A stretch of DNA of 45,754 nt from an uncultured Alphaproteobacteria bacterium. GTDB lineage: Bacteria > Pseudomonadota > Alphaproteobacteria > HIMB59. The notes under the pieces were generated by a model. That model did no database searches. It was not told the DNA's origin and saw only the letters and a program-made list of their open reading frames with translations. Below, one piece after another: positions 16,437-25,396 of this stretch (the first letter of the stretch is position 1; every line of letters begins with the position of its first letter). A program made the position numbers and the translations under genes. Location of the stretch: the NCBI GenBank assembly GCA_902527525.1, contig CABZOW010000006.1, positions 1 through 45,754 on the forward strand, given 5' to 3'.

Positions 16437-18575
16437 ATGTTCCAAACCAGCTATTTCAACGATAGTTACAGCGATTTTAAGTCAGCATTACAATCCTATG
16501 ATAAAAACTTTAATGAGAATTTATTTGTTAAAGCAATAGAAGTAGCAGAAACATCCCATAAAGACCAATTCCGTGCCTCTGGAGACCCATACATAATACA
16601 TCCATACGAGGTTTGTAAGTCACTCATTGAACTAAAATTAGATACAGAGACAGTTATCACAGGCTTACTCCACGATGTAATTGAAGATACAAAATTTTCA
16701 AAATTAGAATTAAAAGAAAACTTTGGTCCTAGTATTACAAATTTAGTAGATGGCTTAACTAAAATTGATTTTTTAGAGGAAAAAAAAACAACAAGATCAG
16801 AAAAAGAGGCAGAGAATTTTAGAAAACTTCTTATCTCAACTGCAAAAGATATAAGAGTTTTAATTATTAAATTAGCAGATAGGTTGCACAACATAAAAAC
16901 AATTCATTATTTTAAAGATGTTGAAAAAAGAAAAAGAGTTAGTAATGAGACCTTACTAATTTACGCCCCCTTAGCTCAGAGACTAGGATTTGAAAATTGG
17001 AAGTCTATTTTAGAAAATATATCTTTTAAAAACCTTCATCCGGATATCTTTAGTAGAATTAACGATAAAATTGATAACACTTTTAAAAATTTAGAAGGCT
17101 CTTTTATTGAGCTTGAAAATTTAATGAAAGAATACTTAAGTAAGTCAGATATTGATGCAGAAATTCATTATAGAAAAAAAAATCCATATTCAATCTGGAA
17201 AAAAATAAATAAGAAAAATACAGACTTAAATTCTATTTCAGACATAGCTGCTGTCAGAATCATCACTAAATCAACAAGAGATTGCTATAAAGTATTAGGT
17301 ATAATTCATCGTAATTTCTCTGCAAAAGTGGGAAGAACTAAGGATTATATATCAAGCCCTAAACCTAATGGATACCGATCAATACACTCAGACCTTATTT
17401 TCCAAAAAAAAATATTTGAAGTGCAAATAAGATCAAGAGCAATGCATATGATAGCTGAAAATGGTATTGCTGCACACTGGAGATATAAATATTTAAATAA
17501 AGATAGTAGCAGCGAGGGGGTATATGCTTGGTTAAGGGATGCTGTTAATTATGTTGAAGAAAATGAACAACATTTAATTTTAAATAAAACTTCCCAGCAA
17601 TTTTTTGATGAGCAAATATATGTTTTTTCTCCAAAAGGTGAATTATTTACACTCCCTTTAGACTCTACCCCTGTTGATTTTGCTTATACAATCCATACAG
17701 ATATAGGAGATAGGTGTGCTGGTGCAATTGTAAATGGACAAGAGTTACCTTTAAACACAAAACTTGATAATGGAGATCAGGTTGAAATTATCTTAAATGA
17801 AAACACTACAATTTCCCCGTTATGGATTAGATTTGTAAAAAAAGAAAAAGTAAAAGAAAAAATTAGGTACTTTTTTAGATCAAAAAGAAGAAGAGAATTT
17901 GAAATTCTTGGAAAAGATATTTTAAACTATATAGCAAAATCTAAAAATATTATTTCTGATGATGGTATTTACGAAAAGATTTTAAGAAAGACTGACTTTA
18001 AATATAAAAATAAACTTTTTGAAAATGTTGGTAGAGGTTTTTTATCTAGAACAGAGCTTGATAAACTTTTTAAAGAAATGGAAAATAACATTGTCAAAAA
18101 AATTTTTCAATCTAAAGAAGATGAAGAGAAAGTAGATGTATTAAAATATGAAAATGGTATAGCTGTGAACTATGCAACTTGCTGCTCACCTATAAAAGGT
18201 GATAGCATTATATCTATAATGTCTTACGGTCGTGGCTTAGTTGTTCATAATACAATTTGCGATAGTTTGGGATATTATCATAAAGATAATTTCTATAAAT
18301 CAGAATGGGGAGAGGATGAAAACCAATCTGAATTTAACTCAAGAATAGAGATAATTATTAAAAATCAACCAGGTGCATTGTTTAGTATCACTTCAATTTT
18401 TGATAAACATGAGATTAATATTGAAAATATCCGAATCGCTAATAGAACTAAAAAAGTTTACACGTTCATAATCGATATAAGTATTGAAAGCTCAGATAAA
18501 TTAAAATTTGTTCTTGCCGAAATGAAAACTTTAAGCCAAGTTGAAAAAGTTAAAAGACAATCAGTAAGTTATTAA
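16437..18575 (+). CDS. spoT: bifunctional (p)ppGpp synthetase/hydrolase (RSH family)
   Basis: Makes and degrades the stringent-response alarmone. An HD hydrolase domain occupies about residues 35-160, with intact HDVIEDT and LADRLHNI. The synthetase domain follows (about 230-350), with SPKPNGYRSIHS in the G-loop/substrate region. A TGS domain starts near 400 (YVFSPKGELFTLPLDSTPVDFAY), and a C-terminal ACT domain near 640-712. Hydrolase motifs appear intact, so it should be bifunctional (Rel/Spo type). TATTAT at 16423-16428 sits eight bases before the ATG, suggesting another nearly leaderless promoter. The stop overlaps pdxJ by one base. Confidence 0.95.
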   Translation: MFQTSYFNDSYSDFKSALQSYDKNFNENLFVKAIEVAETSHKDQFRASGDPYIIHPYEVCKSLIELKLDTETVITGLLHDVIEDTKFSKLELKENFGPSITNLVDGLTKIDFLEEKKTTRSEKEAENFRKLLISTAKDIRVLIIKLADRLHNIKTIHYFKDVEKRKRVSNETLLIYAPLAQRLGFENWKSILENISFKNLHPDIFSRINDKIDNTFKNLEGSFIELENLMKEYLSKSDIDAEIHYRKKNPYSIWKKINKKNTDLNSISDIAAVRIITKSTRDCYKVLGIIHRNFSAKVGRTKDYISSPKPNGYRSIHSDLIFQKKIFEVQIRSRAMHMIAENGIAAHWRYKYLNKDSSSEGVYAWLRDAVNYVEENEQHLILNKTSQQFFDEQIYVFSPKGELFTLPLDSTPVDFAYTIHTDIGDRCAGAIVNGQELPLNTKLDNGDQVEIILNENTTISPLWIRFVKKEKVKEKIRYFFRSKRRREFEILGKDILNYIAKSKNIISDDGIYEKILRKTDFKYKNKLFENVGRGFLSRTELDKLFKEMENNIVKKIFQSKEDEEKVDVLKYENGIAVNYATCCSPIKGDSIISIMSYGRGLVVHNTICDSLGYYHKDNFYKSEWGEDENQSEFNSRIEIIIKNQPGALFSITSIFDKHEINIENIRIANRTKKVYTFIIDISIESSDKLKFVLAEMKTLSQVEKVKRQSVSY

Positions 18576-19282
18576 TGAAACTTGGAGTCAACATAGATCA
18601 TATTGCTACACTTCGTAACGCTAGGGGACAAAATAATCCAAATTTATTAAGAGCATTAAAAGTTTGTCATGATGCAAAAGTTGATACTTTAACCGTTCAC
18701 TTGAGAGAGGACAGAAGACATATAAAAGATCAAGATTTATTAGAATTAAAAAAAAATTCTAAAATTCCAATTAACCTTGAAATGGCTCTTACAGATGAAA
18801 TGATACAAATAGCTGATAAGATTAATCCTGAGTTTATTTGCTTGGTTCCTGAAAAAAGAAATGAAATCACTACAGAGGGTGGTTTAAATTTAAATAAAAT
18901 ATCTTATCCAAGATTAAAGAGGCTTCTAAAAATTTCTCAAAAAAAAAATATACAAATTAGTGCTTTTATAAATCCTACAAAAAAAATGATTACTTTAGCT
19001 AAAATTTTGGGTTTTGATACTGTTGAAATACATACAGGGCCTTTAGATAAAAAAATTATTAAAAAAAATATTATTAACAAAATAAACGAAATGATCGAGT
19101 ATGCTCACTCTAAGAAACTAATAGTTAATGTAGGGCATGGTTTAAATTTTAATAACATAAAATATATAAAAAAAAGAAGATATGTGGATACTGTTCACGT
19201 TGGTCATTTTATAATATCTGAAGCTATATTTATTTCACTAGTAAAAACTATCAAGACTTTCAGAGGTTTAATAAAAAAATGA
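18575..19282 (+). CDS. pdxJ: pyridoxine 5'-phosphate synthase
   Basis: Last step of the DXP-dependent vitamin B6 pathway, joining 3-amino-2-oxopropyl phosphate and DXP. LGVNIDHIATLRNARG at the N-terminus is the classical PdxJ start; HLREDRRHIKDQD and the segment VNVGHGLNFNN are further blocks. Length 235 aa is normal. The ATG shares one base with the RSH stop and the stop overlaps acpS by 4 bp, so translation is coupled through the pdxJ-acpS-lepB run. Confidence 0.96.
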   Translation: MKLGVNIDHIATLRNARGQNNPNLLRALKVCHDAKVDTLTVHLREDRRHIKDQDLLELKKNSKIPINLEMALTDEMIQIADKINPEFICLVPEKRNEITTEGGLNLNKISYPRLKRLLKISQKKNIQISAFINPTKKMITLAKILGFDTVEIHTGPLDKKIIKKNIINKINEMIEYAHSKKLIVNVGHGLNFNNIKYIKKRRYVDTVHVGHFIISEAIFISLVKTIKTFRGLIKK

Positions 19283-19647
19283 TAATCGGCCACGGAATAG
19301 ATTTAGTTGAGATAGATAGAGTAAGTAACATTTATGCAAAATATAAAGAAAACTTCATATCTAAATACTTCGTTAATGACCAATTAAAAAAAATTGACTC
19401 TAATTTATTAGCAAATAATTTTGCTATTAAAGAGGCCTTTTCAAAAAGTATTGGTCTAGGATTTAGATCTCCTTGTTATCCAAATAATATTGTTGTTAGC
19501 AGGGATACCTTAGGTAAACCAGTTATTTCTTTGAAAAATAAACTTGAAAATTATTTGAATGAAACTTTTGGAAAGTGTGTCATTCATGTTAGCCTCACAG
19601 ATACAAAGTTATATTCGATTGCGTCGGTAATTATTGAGCAAAATTAA
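19279..19647 (+). CDS. acpS: holo-[acyl-carrier-protein] synthase
   Basis: Transfers phosphopantetheine from CoA to the ACP serine. IIGHGIDLVEIDRV carries the Mg-binding Asp, and NFAIKEAFSKSIGLGF includes the second metal-binding Glu; the tail HVSLTDTKLYSIASVI is the family C-terminal block. A length of 122 aa is normal. It overlaps pdxJ by 4 bp and lepB by 14 bp. Confidence 0.94.
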   Translation: MIIGHGIDLVEIDRVSNIYAKYKENFISKYFVNDQLKKIDSNLLANNFAIKEAFSKSIGLGFRSPCYPNNIVVSRDTLGKPVISLKNKLENYLNETFGKCVIHVSLTDTKLYSIASVIIEQN

Positions 19648-20365
19648 ATCATCTTTGATTAATAATTTTAAAGCACTTTTTTGGGCTTTAATTATTGCTG
19701 GTATAATTAGAACTTTTGCTATTGAGCCATTTAAAATTCCCTCTGGTTCAATGAAACCAAATTTATTAGTAGGTGATTTTTTATTTGTCTCTAAATGGGA
19801 CTACGGCTACTCAAGATATTCATTTCCCTTTGGAATACCCCCTTTCAAAGGAAAAATATTTGAGAGTAATCCTGAAAGGGGTGACGTAATTGTCTTCAAA
19901 CTCCCTGGTCAAGAAAATATAAACTATGTAAAAAGATTAATCGGTTTACCAGGGGAAACTATTAAGGTTATAAACGGTGAAGTTTATATTAAGTCAAATA
20001 ATTCAAAAGAATTTGAAATGTTAAATCAATTCGATGATGGGTTTTTTTTTGATGATCAGTATAAAAAAGATATTCAGCAGTTAATAGAAAATGAATATAA
20101 AATATTAAATATTACTGATAACGGACCACTCGACTACACTCCAGAATACCAAATTCCTAAAGACAAATTCTTTTTTATGGGTGACAACAGAGATAATTCA
20201 TCTGACAGCAGAGTTCTCAGTGGGGTAGGTTTTGTTCCCAAAGTAAACATAATAGGAAAAGTTTGGTTTATTTGGTTTTCAGTTGATACAGATTTTTCAA
20301 TTTCAAAATTTTGGAATTTACCTCTACATATTAGGTATGATAGGATGTTTAATATCATCAAATAA
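19634..20365 (+). CDS. lepB: signal peptidase I
   Basis: Inner-membrane serine protease that removes signal peptides from exported proteins. A single N-terminal membrane segment (ALFWALIIAGIIRTFAI) is followed by IPSGSMKPNLLVGD with the catalytic Ser near residue 38 and NYVKRLIGLPGE with the catalytic Lys near 99; FFMGDNRDNSSDSR is box E. At 243 aa it has the usual alphaproteobacterial length. The TTG start overlaps acpS by 14 bp; the alternative of a later start would lose the membrane segment. Confidence 0.95.
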   Translation: MSKIKSSLINNFKALFWALIIAGIIRTFAIEPFKIPSGSMKPNLLVGDFLFVSKWDYGYSRYSFPFGIPPFKGKIFESNPERGDVIVFKLPGQENINYVKRLIGLPGETIKVINGEVYIKSNNSKEFEMLNQFDDGFFFDDQYKKDIQQLIENEYKILNITDNGPLDYTPEYQIPKDKFFFMGDNRDNSSDSRVLSGVGFVPKVNIIGKVWFIWFSVDTDFSISKFWNLPLHIRYDRMFNIIK

Positions 20366-20370
20366 ATATT

Positions 20371-21024
20371 TTGAATAAAACACAAATTTTCAAAACTCTT
20401 AAAAGCCTTAAGGGCTTCGATAAAAGTTTACAACATGATAGTTTTGAAAAATCAAAAAAAAATTCTGATAAACCATTTCAAAAATATGAGTTCTTAGGAG
20501 ATAGGGTTTTAGGTTTAGTAATATCAGAATATTTGATAACTACTTTCTCTCATAATACACTGGATGAAATTTCAAGAAGATTTATTCATCTTGTAAATAC
20601 AAATACACTAGCCAAAATATTTAAAAAAAATGACTTAGCTGATGTTTTTAAACATCAGCTTGACCCCAACTCAAATAAAAATTCTGTATTCGCTGATGCT
20701 CTTGAGTCTTTAATTGGATTTGCATACACGAGAATAGGTTTAGATTTTTCAAAAGAATTAATAATGGAATTATGGCAAGATGAATTAGATACTCTTCCTC
20801 AAAAAGATCCTAAAACATTTATACAAGAATATTGTCAAAAAAAATATAAAATTATTCCTGATTATAATCTTATTGAAGAAGCTGGCACAAAACATAAACC
20901 TAAATTTTTAGTGTCTCTAAAAATTAATGACAACGAAGTAGAGGCAGAGGGAATTTCTAAACAAAAAGCAGAAATTTTAGCAGCAAAAAAAATGATTAAG
21001 ATCATCAATAACTTGAATAAATAA
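20371..21024 (+). CDS. rnc: ribonuclease III
   Basis: Double-strand-specific endonuclease for rRNA and mRNA processing. The signature YEFLGDRVLGLVISEYL near residue 38 contains the first catalytic acid, SVFADALESLIGFAY near residue 108 the second metal site, and residues 146-215 form a dsRNA-binding domain ending in KQKAEILAAKKMI. Length 217 aa is normal. TTG start. The gene that follows is recO: the intervening era of the usual rnc-era-recO order is absent. Confidence 0.95.
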   Translation: MNKTQIFKTLKSLKGFDKSLQHDSFEKSKKNSDKPFQKYEFLGDRVLGLVISEYLITTFSHNTLDEISRRFIHLVNTNTLAKIFKKNDLADVFKHQLDPNSNKNSVFADALESLIGFAYTRIGLDFSKELIMELWQDELDTLPQKDPKTFIQEYCQKKYKIIPDYNLIEEAGTKHKPKFLVSLKINDNEVEAEGISKQKAEILAAKKMIKIINNLNK

Positions 21025-21028
21025 TTAA

Positions 21029-21661
21029 TTGTATAAAACTGAAGCTATAGTAACAAAAGTAGAAAATTTTAAAGAAAATCATTTAAGTGTTTCATTTTAT
21101 TCTACTGAGCACGGCCAAAAATCTCTTGTTGTATTTGGTGGAAAGTCCAAAAAAAAAAGTACTGATTATGTTAAGGGTGGATTTAATAATATTGAATTTG
21201 ATAGCAATAATGTTTGCCTTTCCTCCACATCTATTAATTCTTTTAAATGGTTTTTATTTTCAAAATATGAGCTAAAGGTGATCGATTATTTTTGCTTTTT
21301 AATAAATAAGTTACTTTTTTTAGCTGATCAAAATTCTAATGTTATAAATTATTATTTGCTATTAATGTCTAAAATGAATGAAAGGTCTAATTATCTCTCA
21401 GAGCTATTATTACTGGAGCTTGAAATCTTAAAAACCTCAGGCTATCAACCTGATTTCAATCAAAGTGTTTTAGAAAAAATATTTAATAGTAATAATATGA
21501 GTAATTTGCGAACTAATGAGGATATTTACGAATATTTGAAAATTAATAAAGATCACCAATCGGTATTTTTTGATTTTATGAGCAGAATAGTCAACAGAGT
21601 ATTGATTAATTTGAATATTAATTTACCTTTTTCTAGAAATGAAGTTGCCAAGAAAAATTGA
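21029..21661 (+). CDS. recO: DNA repair protein RecO (divergent)
   Basis: RecO helps RecR load RecA on SSB-coated single strands. The N-terminal OB-like segment (TEAIVTKVENFKENHLSVSFYSTEHGQ then VVFGGKSKK) matches the RecO start in pattern, and the all-helical remainder fits. The typical C-terminal zinc cysteines are not seen, as in many RecO. The identification leans on the position after rnc, where RecO normally follows Era. The TTG start and 210 aa length are plausible. It overlaps rpiB by 23 bp. Confidence 0.75.
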   Translation: MYKTEAIVTKVENFKENHLSVSFYSTEHGQKSLVVFGGKSKKKSTDYVKGGFNNIEFDSNNVCLSSTSINSFKWFLFSKYELKVIDYFCFLINKLLFLADQNSNVINYYLLLMSKMNERSNYLSELLLLELEILKTSGYQPDFNQSVLEKIFNSNNMSNLRTNEDIYEYLKINKDHQSVFFDFMSRIVNRVLINLNINLPFSRNEVAKKN

Positions 21662-22079
21662 AACAATCTACATAGCCTCAGATCATGCAGGTTTTAGGTT
21701 AAAATCATTTATTATCAAAGAATACCTTGGCAAAAAAAAATGTAATTTTGTAGATTTAGGGACAAATTCAGATAAATCCGTTGATTATCCAAAATTTGCA
21801 AAAACATTATGTAAAAATATCAATAAATCCAGCATGGGTATCTTGATCTGTGGTTCAGGAATAGGAGTAAGTATAAGTGCAAATAGGCATAAGCACATCA
21901 GAGCTTCACTTTGTCATAATGCACAAACAGCAAAAATGACAAGAAAACACAATGATAGTAATGTTATTTGTTTAAAAGGAAGATCTTTTGTAAAAAAAAA
22001 TATTTTTGCTATGCTCAACGCTTATTTTAAAACAGAATTTGACAAAGGCAGACATTTAAGGAGAATATCGCAAATATGA
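21639..22079 (+). CDS. rpiB: ribose-5-phosphate isomerase B
   Basis: Interconverts ribose-5-phosphate and ribulose-5-phosphate in the pentose phosphate pathway. [13 protein letters not shown] at the N-terminus, and [23 protein letters not shown] holding the catalytic Cys near residue 70, are diagnostic; [12 protein letters not shown] follows. Length 146 aa is normal. The stop overlaps the glyA ATG (ATGA), and rpiB-glyA-nrdR is a widespread block. Confidence 0.95.
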   Translation: MKLPRKIETIYIASDHAGFRLKSFIIKEYLGKKKCNFVDLGTNSDKSVDYPKFAKTLCKNINKSSMGILICGSGIGVSISANRHKHIRASLCHNAQTAKMTRKHNDSNVICLKGRSFVKKNIFAMLNAYFKTEFDKGRHLRRISQI

Positions 22080-23350
22080 CACTCAGTGAGAATTTTTTTT
22101 CTAGTAACTTAGAACACGCAGATAAAGACTTATACCAAAGTATTTCAAAGGAACTATCAAGACAACAAAATCAAATTGAATTAATAGCTTCTGAAAACAT
22201 TGTTTCTAAAGCTGTTCTTGAAGCTCAAGGTTCCATCATGACTAATAAATATGCTGAGGGTTATAGTGCTAAAAGATATTACGGTGGATGTGAGTTTGTA
22301 GATATAGCTGAAAATCTTGCTATCGACCGTTTAAAAGAATTATATGGTTGCAATTATGCCAATGTCCAACCTCACTCAGGTGCTCAAGCTAACCAAGCTG
22401 TTTTTCTAGCGTTAATTAAACCTGGAGACACAATCTTAGGAATGTCTTTAGACGCTGGTGGACACTTAACTCACGGCTCACGACCTAATCAATCTGGAAA
22501 ATATTTTAATGCTATTCAGTATGGCATTAAACCAGAAACCTCTCTAATAGATTATGATGAAGTAGAACGTTTAGCAGTCGAACATAAGCCTAGCATGATA
22601 ATCGCCGGTGGCTCCGCTTACCCAAGAAATATTGATTTTAAAAAATTCAGGGAGATTGCTGATAAAGTTGGATCATACCTACTAGTTGACATGGCTCACT
22701 ATTCTGGTCTTGTCGCGGCAAAAGAATACCCAGATCCATTGCCACACGCACACGTGGTCACATCAACTACCCATAAGACAATAAGAGGACCAAGAGGGGG
22801 AATGATACTTTCTAATGACCTAGATCTTGGAAAGAAGTTTAATAGTTCAGTTTTCCCCGGTTTACAAGGCGGACCTTTAATGCATGTCATTGCAGCCAAA
22901 GCAGTTGCTTTTGGAGAAGCTCTTCAACCTGAGTTTAAAAGCTATATTCAACAAGTCAAAAAGAATGCCTCAATTCTTGGTGAAGTACTTATGTCAAATG
23001 GAATAGATATCGTTACCGGTGGCACAGATTCTCACATGGTCTTAGTAGATTTAAGATCAAAAAATGTAACTGGTAAAGATGCTGAAGAAAGCTTAGAGAG
23101 AGCTGGAATGACATGTAACAAAAATGGTGTTGCAAATGACCCAAATCCCCCAACTATTACATCAGGTATTAGATTAGGATCTCCAGCTGCAACAACAAGA
23201 GGTTTCAAAGAAGAAGAGTTTAAATTCATTGGAGAAAAAATTTCAACAATTATTAATAATCTATCTGTATCTAATTCTGATATTTCTATGCTTGAAAGTT
23301 CTATTAATAAAGAAGTTCAGGACCTTTGCTCTAAGTATCCAATTTATTAG
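22076..23350 (+). CDS. glyA: serine hydroxymethyltransferase
   Basis: PLP enzyme that converts serine and THF to glycine and methylene-THF, the main one-carbon source. The N-terminal [19 protein letters not shown], the substrate/PLP segment [15 protein letters not shown], and [16 protein letters not shown] with the PLP lysine near residue 235 are all present. Length 424 aa is normal. Its codons look slightly less A/T-biased than the neighbours, consistent with strong expression. No separate promoter is evident. Confidence 0.97.
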   Translation: MTLSENFFSSNLEHADKDLYQSISKELSRQQNQIELIASENIVSKAVLEAQGSIMTNKYAEGYSAKRYYGGCEFVDIAENLAIDRLKELYGCNYANVQPHSGAQANQAVFLALIKPGDTILGMSLDAGGHLTHGSRPNQSGKYFNAIQYGIKPETSLIDYDEVERLAVEHKPSMIIAGGSAYPRNIDFKKFREIADKVGSYLLVDMAHYSGLVAAKEYPDPLPHAHVVTSTTHKTIRGPRGGMILSNDLDLGKKFNSSVFPGLQGGPLMHVIAAKAVAFGEALQPEFKSYIQQVKKNASILGEVLMSNGIDIVTGGTDSHMVLVDLRSKNVTGKDAEESLERAGMTCNKNGVANDPNPPTITSGIRLGSPAATTRGFKEEEFKFIGEKISTIINNLSVSNSDISMLESSINKEVQDLCSKYPIY

Positions 23351-23355
23351 ACCTG

Positions 23356-23814
23356 ATGAAATGTCCTTTTTGTATTGACAAAAACAAAGAGACATCTGTT
23401 TTAGACTCAAGACCATCGGAAAATGGATCTGTTATAAGAAGAAGAAGAATTTGTATAGATTGTAGAGGCAGGTTTACTACTCATGAAAGAATTCAGTTTA
23501 GAGAGATAGTAGTTGTTAAAAAAGATGGTGATAAAGTAAATTTCGATAGAGACAAAATAGCAAAGTCAGTTGAATTAGCACTACGCAAAAGACCTGTAGA
23601 TACAGACACTAAAGAAAAATTAATTTCAAGAATTGTAAATGATGTTGAGGGTATGGGTGAAAACGAAATTAGTTCTAATGTAATTGGTGAGTCTGTTATG
23701 AAAGCTCTATTTTTAATTGATAAGGTTGCCTATGTAAGATTTGCTTCTGTCTATAGAGACTTCCGTGAGACTAAAGATTTTGAGCAGTTTTTAGACACAA
23801 TAGACGAAAAGTAA
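23356..23814 (+). CDS. nrdR: ribonucleotide reductase regulator NrdR
   Basis: Represses ribonucleotide reductase genes in response to dATP/ATP. The zinc ribbon (CPFC near residue 3, CIDC near residue 34) surrounds the RRRRICIDCRGRFTTHER motif, and an ATP-cone domain follows (VVKKDGDKVNFDRDKI). Length 152 aa is normal. It lies 5 bp after glyA and 2 bp before ribD. Confidence 0.97.
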   Translation: MKCPFCIDKNKETSVLDSRPSENGSVIRRRRICIDCRGRFTTHERIQFREIVVVKKDGDKVNFDRDKIAKSVELALRKRPVDTDTKEKLISRIVNDVEGMGENEISSNVIGESVMKALFLIDKVAYVRFASVYRDFRETKDFEQFLDTIDEK

Positions 23815-23816
23815 AT

Positions 23817-24806
23817 TTGGTTAGTCAAAATCACCTTAATTATCTTCAAAGTGTAAATAATTTATCAATTAGAAATATTGGACTAACAGGAAAAAACCCT
23901 TCAGTTGCATGTCTGATTGTAGATTACTCTAAATCATCAAAAGGGATAATCCTTAGTTATGGTTTAACTTCAAAAAATGGTAGACCTCATGCAGAAATTA
24001 ATGCTTTAAAAAAAATATCAAGTAATAAAATAAATAACAATACCGTCATGTACATTAGCTTAGAACCTTGTTTTAAAAAAAGTAGCTGTTGTGCTAAAGC
24101 TATTGTTAAAGCTGGTATTAAAAAAGTTTTTATCAGTTCATTAGATCCAAATCCAAATATAAAAGGTAAGGGAATTGATTTTTTAAAAAAACAAAAGATA
24201 AAAGTTTTTCATTCATTAAAATCGACAGATAGATTTAAGATAATTAATAAATTTTTTTACACTCGTAAAACTTTAAATAGACCCTTCATTACTCTTAAAA
24301 TCGCAATCTCAAAAAATGGGTTTAGTAAAAGCCCAACTCATAAAAATATAACTTCTCATCAAACTCAATATTTTATGCATAGTCAAAGATTGTCTCATGA
24401 CGCTATTGGTGTTGGTATAAACACAGTGTTAGATGATAAGCCAAAATTAACATGTAGATTACAAGGTGTTTCAAAAAATATTACAAAATTAATATTCTCA
24501 AATAAAGAGATTAAATTTAAGAATTATAAGTTGATTATAGTTGACTATAAAAAAACAGTTACTGAAAATTTCTCCTTATTTAAAAAATTGAAAACTCAAT
24601 CTATCCTTATCGAAGGTGGACTTAATACTTTTAAATACTTTCTTAATTGTAATTTATTTGATGAGGTTATAGTCTGCCAATCAAATATGACTATAAAAAA
24701 TGCAAGTAAAAAATATTTTTTATCAATGAAATCAATAACAAATAATCTCACATTAAAGTCCTCTTTAAAGTATGGAGAGGATATGATTTATAAATTTACA
24801 AACTAA
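23817..24806 (+). CDS. ribD: bifunctional riboflavin deaminase/reductase RibD
   Basis: Deaminates the GTP cyclohydrolase product and reduces its ribosyl side chain. The N-terminal deaminase zinc site is visible as HAEINALKK (near residue 57) and EPCFKKSSCCAKAI (near 83-96). The C-terminal reductase half starts around residue 155 (RPFITLKIAIS) and includes SHDAIGVGINTVLDDKPKL. At 329 aa it is shorter than the usual 360-380. TTG start 2 bp after nrdR; it overlaps ribE by one base. Confidence 0.93.
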   Translation: MVSQNHLNYLQSVNNLSIRNIGLTGKNPSVACLIVDYSKSSKGIILSYGLTSKNGRPHAEINALKKISSNKINNNTVMYISLEPCFKKSSCCAKAIVKAGIKKVFISSLDPNPNIKGKGIDFLKKQKIKVFHSLKSTDRFKIINKFFYTRKTLNRPFITLKIAISKNGFSKSPTHKNITSHQTQYFMHSQRLSHDAIGVGINTVLDDKPKLTCRLQGVSKNITKLIFSNKEIKFKNYKLIIVDYKKTVTENFSLFKKLKTQSILIEGGLNTFKYFLNCNLFDEVIVCQSNMTIKNASKKYFLSMKSITNNLTLKSSLKYGEDMIYKFTN

Positions 24807-25384
24807 TGTTTAGTGGAATAATTCAATCTCAAGGTAAAATCAAAAAATTGACAAGAGAAGAGAAGTCGTTAGTGGTTGAAATCCAATCTTCATTAAAAGG
24901 ATATAAGTTAGGTTCTTCAATAAATTGTTCTGGAATTTGTTTAACAGTTACATCAATAAAAAAAAATACTTTTAAAGCAGATATTTCATATGAAACAATG
25001 AATAAAACCAATGCTAAATATTGGAAAGTTGGAAAAAAAATAAACTTAGAAAAATCTTTAAAAGTTGGTGATGAGATTTCTGGTCATTTTGTATTTGGTC
25101 ATATTGATACGACTTGCTCTGTTGAAAAATTATATAAAATTGGAAGTAGTTGGTTTTTATCTTTTATTTTTCCAAAAAATCTTAAAAAATTTATAGTTCA
25201 AAAAGGGTCAATATCTTTAAATGGTATTTCTCTTACAATAAATAATGTTAAAACAAATAAATGTCATTGTATGATCATCCCTCATACCTATAAACATACA
25301 GATATCAATACATATAAGAAAAATGAAATTTTAAATCTTGAAGTCGATATGCTAGCAAGATACGCTCACTCCTCAAAAACATAG
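24806..25384 (+). CDS. ribE: riboflavin synthase, alpha subunit
   Basis: Dismutates two 6,7-dimethyl-8-ribityllumazine molecules into riboflavin. MFSGIIQSQGKI and the internal GHFVFGHIDTTCSV mark the start and middle of the two similar lumazine-binding barrels; CSGICLTV and SLNGISLTI are the paired repeat motifs. Length 192 aa is normal. It overlaps ribD by one base and precedes ribBA by 12 bp. Confidence 0.96.
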   Translation: MFSGIIQSQGKIKKLTREEKSLVVEIQSSLKGYKLGSSINCSGICLTVTSIKKNTFKADISYETMNKTNAKYWKVGKKINLEKSLKVGDEISGHFVFGHIDTTCSVEKLYKIGSSWFLSFIFPKNLKKFIVQKGSISLNGISLTINNVKTNKCHCMIIPHTYKHTDINTYKKNEILNLEVDMLARYAHSSKT

Positions 25385-25396
25385 GTTGTTAAATTA

